NCBI GenBank assembly: GCA_020002185.1
Contig: CM034533.1
Location: forward strand, 39,747,743-39,811,742
Source: Paraescarpia echinospica
Lineage: Eukaryota; Annelida; Polychaeta; Sabellida; Siboglinidae
Direction of reading: 5' to 3'
Length of the DNA stretch: 64,000 bases
Shown here: in pieces, positions 7,766 through 18,880 of the stretch
Numbering within the stretch: position 1 is the first letter of the stretch
Layout of the letters: every line of letters begins with the position of its first letter
The notes under the pieces: model-generated
Databases searched by the model: none
What the model was told of the DNA's origin: nothing
What the model saw: the letters and a program-made list of their open reading frames with translations, nothing else
Made by a program: the position numbers and the translations under genes

Positions 7766-10700
7766 CTATGTAACTAGCCAAGGGGACCTCAGGGCATGTC
7801 CCTGCCGGTGTCTCTCCCCTTCTACTACCCCCACTTCACTGTCTGACGCCGGGTCGTCTAAGCGCGGCCTGGAGGTAAGCTCCTCATCTGGCTCTGAGAG
7901 CAGCCAGTTGGGTGGCGTATCTGAGCCGCAGTAACTCTTCAGGTCATCCATGTGGACCGTTATGGGTTTTGACCTGGAAGAACGCTGAATTGTGTACGTC
8001 ACTTCCCCAGGGTGGCTGGTAACAAGGTATGGCCCCGTGTAGGGGAATGCCAGTTTGTTCTGCCCTTGTGATGGAGGGTAGAACCTTAGTACCCAGTCCC
8101 CTACTTTAAACATGCGGTCTTTGGCGCGTTTATCATAATAGCGTTTCTGCCTACTTGCGGCTTTCCCGAGATAACTTCGAGCTAGCTCGAAATTGTGTTG
8201 CATCGCATTTCGTAGCCACTCGGCGTACTCTGTTTGACAGCAGTATTCGCCCAGTTGGTCTGGTGGTGTAAGCATGAGGTCGATTGGGAAAGTGATCTCC
8301 CTGCCCAACATGAGTCGGTTTGGGCTCGACCCCGTACTTTGGTGGATGGTGGCTCGATACGCGCACATGACATATGGCAGATGGTCGTCCCAATCCCCCG
8401 GATTATCCGCCGATAGCTTCGATAGCATAGCTAAAATCGTCCGATTTAGGCGTTCGACCAAGCCATCGGATTGTGGACGATATGGGGCGGTACGTGTCTG
8501 CTGAATGTCCAGTAATGCGTACAATTCCTTCATCAAATCTGATTGGAATTCACGCCCTTGATCAGAGTGAATTACACGAGGTGTACCGTATCTTAGAAAC
8601 ACTTCGGTGACAAGAGTGTCTGCCACGGTGATGGCTTTGTGGTCTGGCAGGGCAAATGCTTCGGTCCACTTCGTAAAGTAGTCCGATACGACAAGGATGC
8701 AAGTATTTCCGGCCTGTGACTCGACTGGCAGACTAAGAAGGTCCATTGCTATGCGCTCGAGCGGAGATCCCACAGGATCTTGTCTCAGAGCTGCCCGACC
8801 ACGACCAGTGCGTACGTTACGGAACTGACACGGACGACACTCGTGACACCACCTAGTCACATCTGCGAGAATGTCTGCCCACCAAAACCTAAGTTTGACA
8901 TTAAACAAGGTTTTCTTCACTCCAAAATGCCCCGCCATTCTATTCTGATGGATGTGTTTAAACAACACATCCCTGATCTCTTTCGGAGCCACTAATCGTA
9001 ACTTAGGCTCTGGCTGTCCGTCAATGCCACAGCGTCTGTAAAGGACTTCGTTATGGATCTCAGTTTCGCTCCACATCGACCAATAGCGTCGCAGGGAAAT
9101 TCCTTCTGCACGCATTTCTGACCAGTCTGGGCGACGTCCACTCTGTTTCCACCCCAGCACTTGACTAATGTCCCGATCCTTATGTTGCCACTCTCTCAGA
9201 TCATCATGAGACCATGGATCTATCCAGTTCTGCCCAAGTGTGTAGGGTTCATGTGGTGGTTTGCCAGCGGCGTCACCAGCCTGTCCGTGGGTCCCTACAA
9301 CTCGGACCTGGCACTCATCAACGACATTTGTCGCTGGGGTGTCATTAGGGCAGGTACAACCACAGTCAGCCTGGTTTCTCGCATTTTGTTCCCTGCTCTC
9401 GTTTCGCTCACAGTAAGCGCACGACTCGCAGGGACGTCGAGAAAGGGCATCAGCATTGCCGTGTTTTCTACCAGGGCGATGTTGTATCTCTAAGTTGTAA
9501 GTCCCTATGACTTCCAACCAACGAGCCATTTGCCCCTCTGGATTCTTGAACCCCATTAGCCACCGCAGGGCACCATGGTCTGTGCGCACTTTAGTAGGGG
9601 TCCCGTAAACATAATGATGATAATGTTTCACAGCCTCCACAATCGCCAACAATTCCCGGCTGGTTACACAGTACCGACGTTCTTCCTTCGTCAGGACACG
9701 ACTGAAATATGATATAACTCGTTCGACCCCATCTTGTATCTGGGACAGCACACCACCGATTCCTACCCCGCTTGCATCCGTATCTAAGGTATACGGAGTT
9801 TGTGACACCGGATACCCCAGTATGGGTGCGGAAGTGAGTTTGCTTTTCAGCATCTCGAACGCCTGCTGACATTCGCGGGACCATACAAATGGTCTTTCCG
9901 CTTCAGTCAGGTGATGTAATGGCCTAGCGATGTCAGCAAATCCCCCCACGAATTTCCGGTAGTAGCTGCACAGTCCCAAGAAACTGCGAACCTCTCGAAC
10001 ATTGCTAGGAGTTTTCCAGTCTTTTACAGCAGCTACTTTCGTCGGGTCTGTGGAAATTCCTTGTTTAGAAACGACATGTCCCAAAAAGTTTACTTTCTCT
10101 TGGAAGAGACTACACTTCTTCGGGGATACCTTTAAGCCTGCTTTGCCGATGCATGCTAGAACGTCGTCTAGTCTGGATACGTGGTCTTCGAAGGTGTTAC
10201 TGAACACAATTACGTCATCCAAATAGATCAGACATGTTTTCCAATGTAACCCCGCCAACACTCGCTCCATCAAGCGTTCGAACGTGGCAGGAGCCGAAAC
10301 CAAACCCATACTCATAACTGTGAATTCATAGAGTCCCCCATTGCTAGTGCAGAAGGCTGTCTTCTTCGCGTCGTCTGGGTCCATAGCGACTTGCCAGTAC
10401 CCGCAGAATAAATCTATCGTGGAAAAGAAACGGGCACCCTGGAGAGCCTCCAGCGAGTCATCGATTCGTGGCAGAGGATAGCTATCTTTGACGGTGATAC
10501 TATTCGGACGTCTGTAGTCGATACAGTACCGCACCGACTGGTCCTTCTTTCTGATTAATACGACCGGGGCGGCCCAGGGACTGACCGAATGTCGGATTAT
10601 TCCTATGTCCAGCATGCGTTTAACCTCTGCCTCAGCTTCTGCCCGAAGTGACAAAGCAACCCGTCTTGGGGGCTGCTTTACAGGAGCGGCGTCTCCTGTG

Positions 10701-11687
10701 TTTATTTTATGCGTGGCGACATTGGTGCGTCCCATGTCATCGTTAGACTTGGCAAAGACAGTAGCATGTTTCGCTAATAGCTGTTCAATTACCACCCGCT
10801 GCTGTTGGGTCAGGCTACCAGGGGCAGCCTCCCACAATTCCCTCAGGTGATTAGGTAACCCAGACGGGGGATCCGGCTCCGCACGGTCGCCAGCCAGGCC
10901 TTCTGGCTGGACGGCGAGTCCCCTCACCCGCTGTGCCTCGGGCAATTTGATAATTGCCAGTATGGGTTCACACGTTGCCAGGACAGTGTTTCGATACAGT
11001 GTGGTTGGCCGGTCACTTAAGTTCAGCACTCGAAGCGGAACCAGTGACTGTTGCGGGTTAATAACCGCTTTAGCCAACACCACTCGATTGCATCTTAGGA
11101 ATTTTGGGCTAGGTTCTACCAGACCTTCTGAGAAATTTGGCATTTCCGCAATCGTTCCCTGCAGGATCATTTCACTGAGAGGGGGAACAACCGTTGTTTC
11201 TTTCAGTGTAATTTGAGCGATCTTCCTATTGTCTGTGGTTTTGACACATTCGTGATATTGCCCGTTGATACAAATAGTACCATCTCTCATATCAACCATA
11301 CAACCATGGTTTCTGAAGAAATCCATCCCCAGAATGGCCGCTGCCTCTATGTTAGCGACATACATTTTCAGCGTGATAATCTGCGAGTCTATGGACGCAG
11401 AGATATCCACCTCCCCTATCACGGACACTTCGCTGCCGTCTGCCATTCGCAGTCGGCCGTGACAGGCTCGTAAAGGGGGGCGCTGATCTTCGGGAAGGGA
11501 GTCATAATACTGTTTCTTTAAAACAGTCATTGTAGATCCGGTATCTACTAAGCAATTTATGCTAACTCCATACAAGGAAAGCATCACATACAGGCTATCA
11601 TAGTAATCAGAGGTCTTTCCTACATTGGTCTCCCCGGAAAGTCTATTAGCTGATGTCTGGACCTCGACATCAGCTAATTTAAGTTTC
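7766..11687 (-). CDS. Ty3-B pol: protease, RT, RNase H, integrase (intact)
   Basis: About 1306 residues, open throughout, in the -1 frame relative to gag. The frame overlaps the end of gag and has no ATG near its start (the upstream limit of the open frame is a GTG at 11711-11713), so expression by frameshift fits. Domains in order: aspartic protease with LVDTGST; RT with DYRRPNSITVKDSYPLPRID and YLDDVIVF; RNase H with TLDTDASGVGIGG and RTDHGALRWLMGF. Integrase follows with an HHCC zinc region (HIHQNRMAGH, then CHECRPC). Its DDE core has Asp in MDLLSLP, Asp in IHSDQGREF and Glu in SDGLVERLNRT. A GPY/F-like segment (YTGPYLVTSHPGE) follows. It ends at 7766, upstream of ORF3. Confidence 0.95.
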
Positions 11688-13698
11688 CCGAGTTTCGAAC
11701 GTCCTGCCTCCACTCATACGGTCTCTGTTGCTTTCGGCTCGACACCTCCAGATACGTTTTTCTCTGGCTACTCTGTTCCGAGGCCCGCCTTTTCACGGGA
11801 CACCTTTCACTAAGTCGCCCATGAGCAGGGTTCCCGCATTCGTGGCAATTCTCTGTTCTATGCCACCCTGTCTTACGGACTCCAGGGGCTCCACGCTCCG
11901 CTGGCGCATGAGAACGATCTATCCTTGTCTCTACCAGAGAAAGTCGTTCAGCCATATGTTGCAACATCGTTGCAACGTCATGGCTGCCGGAACTATTGCT
12001 ATCACCCCCAACCATTTCACAATCATTCCCTTTAGTGTGGCGTGTGGAACGCAACGCGTATTTTGGGCCCACTCTTCGAGACCGACCCATTTGGAAAGCC
12101 TCATATTCGAGTGCCAGTCTTAACGCGTCGTCAACCCCCTTTGGTTTTCCCTGGAAAATCGTCCACTCCATGTCCGCGTCACCCACAGCATCTGTGAACG
12201 CGTCACACGCCAACGCCTCTTTCACATCGGCGCTGGCATCAGGGTACGCCTTTCGTACCAAACGCTTTATATCTTGAGCTAATTCGGCAAGTGGTTCACC
12301 TCTCCGGCGTTGCCGAGCCTTCATTTGAGCCCGAAACGCTTCTGACTGGTGTTCTGGCTCGAAACGGTTTAACAGGGCCCGTACTAATGTTTCGTAGTTG
12401 ACCCTGTCCGGGGCCTCCAGGTCACTCAACACACCCTGAGCCTGCCCACGTAAGCTGGTGGCTAGCTCCAAAGCACGAGTAGCTTCGTCCCACCTGTTCA
12501 ACTCCGAAACCATTTCGAATTGAACCAGGTAATCACGACAGCTACTCTTGCCATCATACAACGCCGGGCTCTTGGGTTTTGGTGCGTTGACCTGACTAGT
12601 TGGCACGGAGACCTTAACGCTAGGTAGATGTGACACCACTTGACCTGCCGTGTTGTTAGTTGCATAATCCTGTCTACTACCCCAACGGTCGTTAACGGGC
12701 CAGCCGTCTGGCTGGAGCTCCCTGCGCTGGCCATAATGAGCCTCCCTCCGGCCCGTGTCATACACAGGACGGTAGGCGGTAACCATCGGCTGGTCCTTTC
12801 CTGGACCGCGCGTCTCGTGACCCGATAACAAACCGTCCACACCCCTTGGGGTTTGATAACGCCGAGAATAACTCGACGCCGGTATCTGAGGTTGTGGAAC
12901 AATTCGGTTGGGTCCAGCTTCCCAGCCATATTTCCCTACCTGTCCTACATCAAATGGAGTTTCACGATAGACTCCTGTAAAGTTTACAGGTTCGTGACTT
13001 GGCCTGCTAACATGTTTTGGCAGTGTTCCGGCCAAACCACCCATGGGGATCTTTTCCGGGGATGCAGTAATCAAGGGTGACGGGACATATTTCATGTCGG
13101 CGCCCCGTTGATCACACATCAGATTATCGGACGTATCACACGCCTGCGATTCCAATGCTACCGAGGTCTGCCCCACGGTAGCAACACTATAACATGGCCT
13201 CGGATCATTGTCCTTGCGATCAGGTGAGAGCCGAACAGTTTCTCTGCTGTCCTCAAACCGAGATTGCGCTCGGTTTCGAGTGCTCACACTTGCGCAAGTT
13301 TCGGGAAATAGTTCTAGCACTGAGCTTTCGAGCTCAGATCTACTACTTGCCGTTAACAATAGACCTTCTTCCCATGTCAACTGATCATTTTCTACTTTCC
13401 ACTGATCCATCTCCAATCTCAACTGATCCCTCTCCAATCTCAACTGCTCCTCCTGCCATTTTATCTTTGACAATCTCTCTTCCAGACTAGCCTTTCTATC
13501 CCTCAGAGTCACTAATGCATGCTGCTTCTCTGCAACATTAGCCTCCTGTATAGACCTGTCTACTTCTGACCTGGTAGACGACTGCACCTGCTCCCTAGGG
13601 AGGAATCGTAACAGAACCTCGCTGTCTTGATCCTGAGTCCGCTCAGTGTCCCGAAGATAAGCATCAGTCACTGAGGAATCATCACCCTGTGTTGACAT
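11674..13698 (-). CDS. Ty3-B gag
   Basis: 674 residues from ATG 13696-13698, much longer than the Ty3-A Gag. Residues about 45-115 are a charged coiled coil rich in Glu, Lys, Leu and Gln. A long polar central region follows. A capsid-like part has YDGKSSCRDYLVQFEMVSEL, the same motif as in Ty3-A Gag. Near the C-terminus is a zinc-knuckle-like CHECGNPAHGRLSERC with six rather than four residues between His and the last Cys, so it is divergent. The last codons overlap pol. Gag forms the particle and binds the RNA. Confidence 0.92.
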   Translation of the reverse strand: MSTQGDDSSVTDAYLRDTERTQDQDSEVLLRFLPREQVQSSTRSEVDRSIQEANVAEKQHALVTLRDRKASLEERLSKIKWQEEQLRLERDQLRLEMDQWKVENDQLTWEEGLLLTASSRSELESSVLELFPETCASVSTRNRAQSRFEDSRETVRLSPDRKDNDPRPCYSVATVGQTSVALESQACDTSDNLMCDQRGADMKYVPSPLITASPEKIPMGGLAGTLPKHVSRPSHEPVNFTGVYRETPFDVGQVGKYGWEAGPNRIVPQPQIPASSYSRRYQTPRGVDGLLSGHETRGPGKDQPMVTAYRPVYDTGRREAHYGQRRELQPDGWPVNDRWGSRQDYATNNTAGQVVSHLPSVKVSVPTSQVNAPKPKSPALYDGKSSCRDYLVQFEMVSELNRWDEATRALELATSLRGQAQGVLSDLEAPDRVNYETLVRALLNRFEPEHQSEAFRAQMKARQRRRGEPLAELAQDIKRLVRKAYPDASADVKEALACDAFTDAVGDADMEWTIFQGKPKGVDDALRLALEYEAFQMGRSRRVGPKYALRSTRHTKGNDCEMVGGDSNSSGSHDVATMLQHMAERLSLVETRIDRSHAPAERGAPGVRKTGWHRTENCHECGNPAHGRLSERCPVKRRASEQSSQRKTYLEVSSRKQQRPYEWRQDVRNSGNLN
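11681..11687 (-). promoter_or_regulatory. Ty3-B candidate -1 ribosomal frameshift site GGGAAAC
   Basis: Reads G GGA AAC in the gag frame on the minus strand, four codons before the gag stop at 11674-11676. A -1 slip enters the pol frame directly. The heptamer is a known type of -1 slippery sequence (X XXY YYZ). It is conserved with Ty3-A despite extensive divergence elsewhere. Confidence 0.7.
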
Positions 13699-13882
13699 TT
13701 CGCCAATATTTCGCTGCCACCAGAGAATTAACTTCTCACTAATCTATCCTACTTTATTCTATCTGAAGCGAGTAAACGTAGCCCGTGTGTGTTCTTTTTA
13801 AATAGGATGTACAAAATAGAATATCCGAAACCGTTACTACGAAACGTAGAGGAATACGGTCGGGTATACCTAAATTGAAATC

Positions 13883-13900
13883 CCACCCCGGCTACCACCA
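13883..13900 (-). other. Ty3-B primer binding site
   Basis: On the minus strand TGGTGGTAGCCGGGGTGG begins two bases after the 5' LTR end. The TGG start and position fit a tRNA primer site. I cannot assign the tRNA; it differs from the Leu-type site in Ty3-A. Confidence 0.6.
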
Positions 13901-13902
13901 AT

Positions 13903-14876
13903 TGTAGCGTTTGCGTCGAGCGGTCGGCAGGGAAGCGTACGGGCACACGTTCACTCACTCGGTCGTACTAATGATAAGTCAGGTTATACGTTTTCACAGT
14001 TTATTATATGCGGAAAACCCTACCAATACAAGATCTAATACACAGTATATGGCTATGTCTGCTAAATACTACCCAGTTATAAAGGTCAGAACAATAGGTT
14101 CAGACGGCGGCGGCCTATATACAGCAACCGAATTCTAGGTGTCAGAACGATAAGTCAGACGGCGGCGGCTTCTATACAGCAACCAAATTATAACGGAGAT
14201 ATTCTAAATGTCCGAACAATAAGTCAGACGGCGGCGGCCTATATACAGCAACCGAATTCTAGGTGTCAGAACGATAAGTCAGACGGCGGCGGCTTCTATA
14301 CAGCAACCGAATTATAACAGAGATAATCTAAATGTCCGAACAATAAGTCAGACGGCGGCGGCCTATATACAGCAACCGAATTCTAGGTGTCAGAACGATA
14401 AGTCAGACGGCGGCGGCTTATATACAGCAACCGAGTTACTCACCGAGTCTGCGAATAACTGATTGTACTGCGAGAGTCTGAGTACTTCTCGCAGGGCGCT
14501 CGGTGACAGTGCTTCACGAGAAACGTTCCTCCGGCAGTGTGCCCCAGTAGTCGCCTCGATTATCCACAAATCCCCCTTATTTATACTGCTAAAACCATAG
14601 CCTTGGGTGAGACGCTGACCCTTTAGTTATGTCATTCCCAAAGTCTACGGGTCTCTAGAAATCTTGTCAGGGTGCCAGTGAACTTATAGTAACCTTCTGA
14701 ACAAAGGCCCTCTGTATAGGGCTCTCGCCTCCCTAAAACCAGATGGCCTCAAATGTAAACAAATCCCCCACCCCAGCTATAGTCATTTGCATATAAATTG
14801 GCTTTTCGGAGCCTGTACAACATCCAACAATTAAGAAGATTGATACCATGTGCGTTATCATTCTAAATTCTCTACA
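13903..14876 (-). repeat. Ty3-B 5' LTR
   Basis: 974 bp, TGTAG...CTACA on the window strand. The CTAG target duplication abuts its right edge. On the element strand the promoter should lie here, reading toward gag at 13698. Confidence 0.95.
14097..14437. repeat. Tandem subrepeats inside the Ty3-B LTR (right copy)
   Basis: The same six-core array as in the left LTR, with the same alternation of the two spacer types. Being in the 5' LTR on the element strand, this copy is placed to act as an upstream regulatory array; that role is inference. Confidence 0.9.
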
Positions 14877-14880
14877 CTAG

Positions 14881-15061
14881 TATGACCTTCGCGTAGTTGG
14901 TGCATGTTGTAGCGTCCGCTGTAGTTTGAATTCGAAGCAGCTGGGTACTACTGTTGCGAAATAAAGAAGTTGCATTCGCCTCGGCAGTGTTTCCTTTATC
15001 GCACCGGACGACACCTAACCACCCAAATCGACGAACCCATACCGCTCGGGGTCCGGCAACA
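14881..15061 (+). repeat. Ty3-A 3' LTR, right half
   Basis: Resumes the LTR exactly where the left half stops, after the second CTAG at 14877-14880. It ends CAACA like the 5' LTR. 171 + 181 bp gives 352 bp, equal to the inferred 5' LTR length. Beyond it, 15062-15170 is 109 bp of unassigned sequence. Confidence 0.93.
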
Positions 15062-15170
15062 ATATTAAGGCAAGAATAATACTTATCAATCTCTAATTCC
15101 ACTTGTTTATCAACTTTTCTGCACCACCAATTTCTACGAACTATCTCCGCCAAATATAGCCTCGAATTTT

Positions 15171-16230
15171 AAGATAACATGCCTGACATAACTGGAAAGC
15201 AATGAATAGGCAAAACAAATACCAGTGGCACTCTGCACCTCTAGAAATGTGCGCAACGTAGTCCTGTCATAACTCTATTTTGTCAAAATAACTGCTTCAA
15301 AGCATCGTGGCAACACCCAAGATGCAAACAATGGCGTGTGAATGACTATCTTATAGTCAGATCTAAAGACTACAAACACGTACAAATCACTCGAGCCATG
15401 ACTAGTGCAGACAGATTTTGGACAGATCACCGTCTCAACTACACGAAAATGGCGATCAAACTCACCCCAAACTACTCCAACACAGACAATGCCGCAAAAA
15501 GGTAGACGTTACTGGACTAACGAACAACGACAAACAAGTTCACTTCCACCAATGCATCAACCAAGAACTCCAGGATAAACGTTTAAACACAACTTCTAGC
15601 AACACTGATGATGGAACTCACTGAAATCAATTGCTACAAATGCATGCGAAGAAGGCATATGATGTACAACAAAGAAAAACCAAGACTTGTTCGACGAGAA
15701 CGATGCTGAGATACAACTGATCGACTACAAACGAAAAGCATTTCATACATGACAACAAGACAAAAACTCTACATGTAAGATAAATGCTCATATCACGGTG
15801 CATACAAAGATGAAGTCCAAACAAGGACCCATGATTTAAAGAACCAATGGTGGACCGAGAAGGCTGTATATATACAACTACGCGTTCATACCAGCAACAC
15901 CCATGCCTTCTTCAAAGCAAAACGCTATACAAACGTCATCAAATCCACCTTGAAAAGATATTACATTGAACCGAACACCTGGGAATCCGAGGTTCTATCA
16001 CGTACAAACTGGCGGTCGATTACATAAAACGACACAAAGTCATTCGAAGTCAACGTACTAACAACGGTAATCAAACGCGTGAGGCTAGGAAGATTAGAGT
16101 CATTGAAAAGTTACAAAACCTCCCTCACCACATTCGTATTACATGTGTTCTCATTGCGGGAAGCTGTGCCGAGCAAAGATTAGTCTAATAAATCATTTAC
16201 AAACACACAACAAAAGACACGAACAATCCA
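15171..16230 (+). mobile_element. RTE-type LINE relic lacking the reverse transcriptase (copy A)
   Basis: Degraded, with many stops. Frame-hopping translation gives the end of an APE-type endonuclease (FWTDHRLNYTKMAIKL near 15415). A linker follows with DLFDENDAEIQ and WWTEKA, then a jump near 15925 straight to the RTE C-terminus (YYIEPNTWESEVLSRTNWRS). A terminal C2H2-like finger (CSHCGKLC...HLQTH, about 16145-16210) closes it. The whole RT domain is missing. RTE LINEs normally encode endonuclease plus RT plus this tail. The copy-B version begins further upstream. Confidence 0.7.
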
Positions 16231-16728
16231 TGGAAAGATCAACCCCGCTACGAGTGATCGCTGATGATCATGTTGTTAACTCGATAACAAGGTTTCGAAC
16301 CTAGGGTGAAACGCTACATTAGTCTCTTCTGAAAGGGGGGTGTTCTAAACGACCTACACGGGAATCGTACTTTGCTCTGTCTGCAGAAGAGACGTCAGTT
16401 ATGGCCGTTGTCCAAGGTTAATCCTACCTCACCACAAACTATGTCTCTGTCTGCCTGTCCAGCTACCACTACTAGTATTGGCGTGCCTAAAGAGTCCAAC
16501 AAGGTTAACCTTATCAAACGTATGTCACTGGCAATGCTTATTACCAATGCAAAAATCGAATTGCTTACTGCGTGCAGTACTGCAATGCTGAATGGCAGTC
16601 TTGTAGTGTTATCTCAATCGGTAGCCGCATGGGCGGGTAGTTAACCTTAGGCGCTGGCTTCAACGATTAGTTCTTGTTCTTGTGTGTGCAACTGCTGCGC
16701 TTGAATAATGTTCATCTGTGTGTTTATA
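16231..16728. other. Unassigned part of the duplicated block, left of the ISL2EU-type element
   Basis: Matches 34131-34571 closely. No coding signal is convincing. It may be 3' flank of the RTE relic. The target site of the ISL2EU-type transposon lies at its right edge (TATA 16725-16728). Confidence 0.4.
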
Positions 16729-16795
16729 GAGGCTGTGCGTGTGACGTCACCATTTTTGCGGTCTGCCATCTTGGAGTACAAGCGCTGGAGTACAG
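16729..16795 (+). repeat. Left terminal/subterminal inverted repeat of the ISL2EU-type element
   Basis: GAGG, TGT, TGACGTCA and TTGGAGTACAAGCG blocks occur in the same order, reading inward, from the right end (complement of about 21770-21842). Spacing between blocks differs by some bases, so the repeat is imperfect. Confidence 0.7.
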
Positions 16796-16879
16796 ACCGC
16801 CCCGCTAGCACCCGCATTGTGAATGTTTACTGATGCAGTAAATCTTTTCTTTTTATCGTTACACCGTTATTCGCGAAGG

Positions 16880-18842
16880 ATGGTAAACTTTTGTGGAGTA
16901 TTTGCTTGCGGCAAACGAGCTGACAGAGACAGTCATTTGTCGTACTTCAGACTGCCCACAATTCGCCATACGCAGGGGGAACAAACTCGACAACTTTCGG
17001 AGGAACGACAGCGTGTCTGGCTTTCCAACATAGGCCGGTCAGACATTAAGCCGTCCAACTACCCATACACTCGTGTATGCTCGTTGCACTTTGTGACTGG
17101 TAAGTAAGATTAATGTTAAGGCCATGTAAATTATTAAATGTTACATACATAAAATGAAGTCATGTTTATGTAACTAACAGCCTGTCTATCTAACAATAAC
17201 AGCCTGTGACTGTGTCTGTGTCGGCCATGCCCATGGCTTTGCCTTGGCTTTGCCTATCACCTATGGCTATGCTATTGGCTGTGTTTTGCCATAAATTCCA
17301 TAGCAACCATAGCCTATGTAATTGATTGACTAGCAAATTTATAAACATAAAATTATACACTTCTTTATTAATACAATATAATAAAAAAAATAACATTGAC
17401 TGAGTAACACTAACATTTTATACAGTAAAATACCTGCTGACAGTTTTATGGATGTATTAGTCACAATTTGTATTGTGTATCAATGCTACAGTGGGTTTTA
17501 AGCCATAAGACAATTTCAATACACATTACATATTTATTAAATATTCTCAGTGCATGTTTTAATGTGTTTTATATATTGTTTTGTAGGCAAGCCTGCCAGT
17601 TTGTATGACAAAACAAACTGTGACTGGGCACCCACCATAAACCTTGGCCACGACAAGCTCAAGCCGTCAGATGGAGCAACCAGTTTGTCACGATATGAGC
17701 GCAAAGTTGATCGTGCTGCTAACAGAGCTCGCCTAGACATGGCCAACACACTACTGTCCATGCAGACCTCCTTAGTGGAAGACCGGGCACATGATGTAGT
17801 ACCACCAGCAGCGGACGATGATACAAAAGAGTGTCAGACTGATATGAGTGGGGATGTTGTGCGTGGAATGGAGGAAGAGATGAGGAGGCTGACGCTAGAG
17901 AACAGCAGCTTAAAGCTGGAGTTGGCATCTGCAAAGTTGACTGAGTGCAGCTTAGCCGGCAATGACAACAAAGTGAATTTTCTTTCCGGCCTTCCAACTC
18001 ACTACATCCTCATGCAGCTGTACAACTTTGTGTCACCGCGTCTACACGAAACACACAGATCATCCCTGACCAAGTTTCAGCAGTTATTGATGACATTGAT
18101 GAAGCTCCGCCTGAATGTGTCGAATGAACTGTTGGGTTTTCTGTTCAAAGTCAGACAGTCGACCGTCTCAAGAATTTTCTTGAACACACTTGATGTTCTG
18201 TACGTCATGATGCAGCCACTAATTATATGGCCAGGACGAGATGAGTTGAGGAAGACGATGCCGATGGAGTTCCGGCGTTATCTCGAGTCAAAAGTTGTGG
18301 TAATCATTGACTGTTTCGAGGTGTATATCGAAACACCATCAAACTTGGAAGCAAGGTCACTGACTTGGTCTTCCTACAAGCATCACAATACGGTGAAGTT
18401 CCTCATAGGAATTACGCCACAAGGGACCATTTCCTTCTTGTCGAGAGCTTGGGCTGGCCGAGTCAGTGACAAGTACCTCACCGAACACTGTGGTTTCCTC
18501 GACCACCTCCTCCCAGGTGACGTTGTGATGGCCGACAGAGGGTTTGATGTGAATGACAGTGTGGGACTGATGATGGCAACCATCAAAATGCCTGCCTTCA
18601 CAAAGGGGAAGAGCCAGATGCCAGCAGTCGAGCTTGAACGATCACGAAAACTCGCTCATCTGCGAATCCATGTTGAGCGTGTTATTGGCCTGCTTCGTCA
18701 GAAGTACACCTTTCTGGGAGAAACAGTGCCAATTGACTTTCTCTTCGTCAATGATGGAAAAGGAATCACCACGATTGACAAAATAGCCACTGTCTGCTGT
18801 GCACTTACAAACTTGAATGGGCCCATCGTTCCATTTGACTAG
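16880..18842 (+). CDS. THAP-domain DDE transposase (two exons)
   Basis: Exon 1 is 16880-17099. The intron is 17100-17586 (GTAAGT...TTTTGTAG), and exon 2 is 17587-18842; the join is in frame and gives about 491 residues. Residues 1-90 are a THAP (C2CH) zinc finger: CGVFACGKR, YFRLP, RVCSLHF, and after the splice DWAPTINLGH. A coiled-coil stretch follows. Next is a helix-turn-helix region (LLGFLFKVRQSTVSRIF). The catalytic core is of the DDE_Tnp_4 / IS5-like type, with Asp in IIDCFEVYI, Asp in VMADRGFDV and Glu in HVERVIGLLR. It should bind the transposon ends and carry out cut-and-paste. It converges with the YqaJ gene, and a hammerhead lies 76 bases after its stop. Confidence 0.92.
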
Positions 18843-18880
18843 ATTGCACAATGGTAGGAGATGGCATGTGTGGAATGATA

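Larger units (their letters stand above)
5691..14876 (-). mobile_element. Ty3/gypsy LTR retrotransposon Ty3-B with a third ORF, nested in the Ty3-A LTR
   Basis: A 9186-bp element on the minus strand, flanked by CTAG at 5687-5690 and 14877-14880. Both LTRs are exactly 974 bp, start TGTAG and end CTACA, and differ at only two bases that I can find (near 5832 and 5838). Gag, pol and a further ORF are all open. By LTR identity this is the youngest LTR element in the window and it could be autonomous. Expression would start from the right-hand LTR and run leftward. Confidence 0.95.
1..15061 (+). mobile_element. Ty3/gypsy LTR retrotransposon Ty3-A, interrupted by a nested element
   Basis: Order seen: partial 5' LTR, primer binding site, gag, pol (protease, RT, RNase H, integrase), polypurine tract, 3' LTR. 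The 3' LTR is split by Ty3-B (5691-14876). Without that insertion the element is about 5.9 kb. Reconstructed LTR length is 352 bp at both ends (5' copy lacks its first 37 bp because the window starts inside it). I count about five differences between the LTRs over 315 bp, so the element is older than the one nested in it. The gag frame is broken before the zinc knuckle and pol has one in-frame stop, so this copy is probably dead. No env-like ORF is present. The upstream target duplication lies outside the window. Confidence 0.93.

Noticed and set aside
15600..15625. CTGATGATGGAAC as a further hammerhead core (also near 33455)
   Set aside because: No stem II between CTGATGA and GAA, no GAAAC, and no matching stems I or III. 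It belongs to the RTE relic.
16290..16320. Possible tRNA B-box (GGTTTCGAACCTAGG) as a tRNA gene or SINE
   Set aside because: No A-box at the right distance and no cloverleaf. It lies in the tail of the RTE relic and recurs in copy B only as part of the block.
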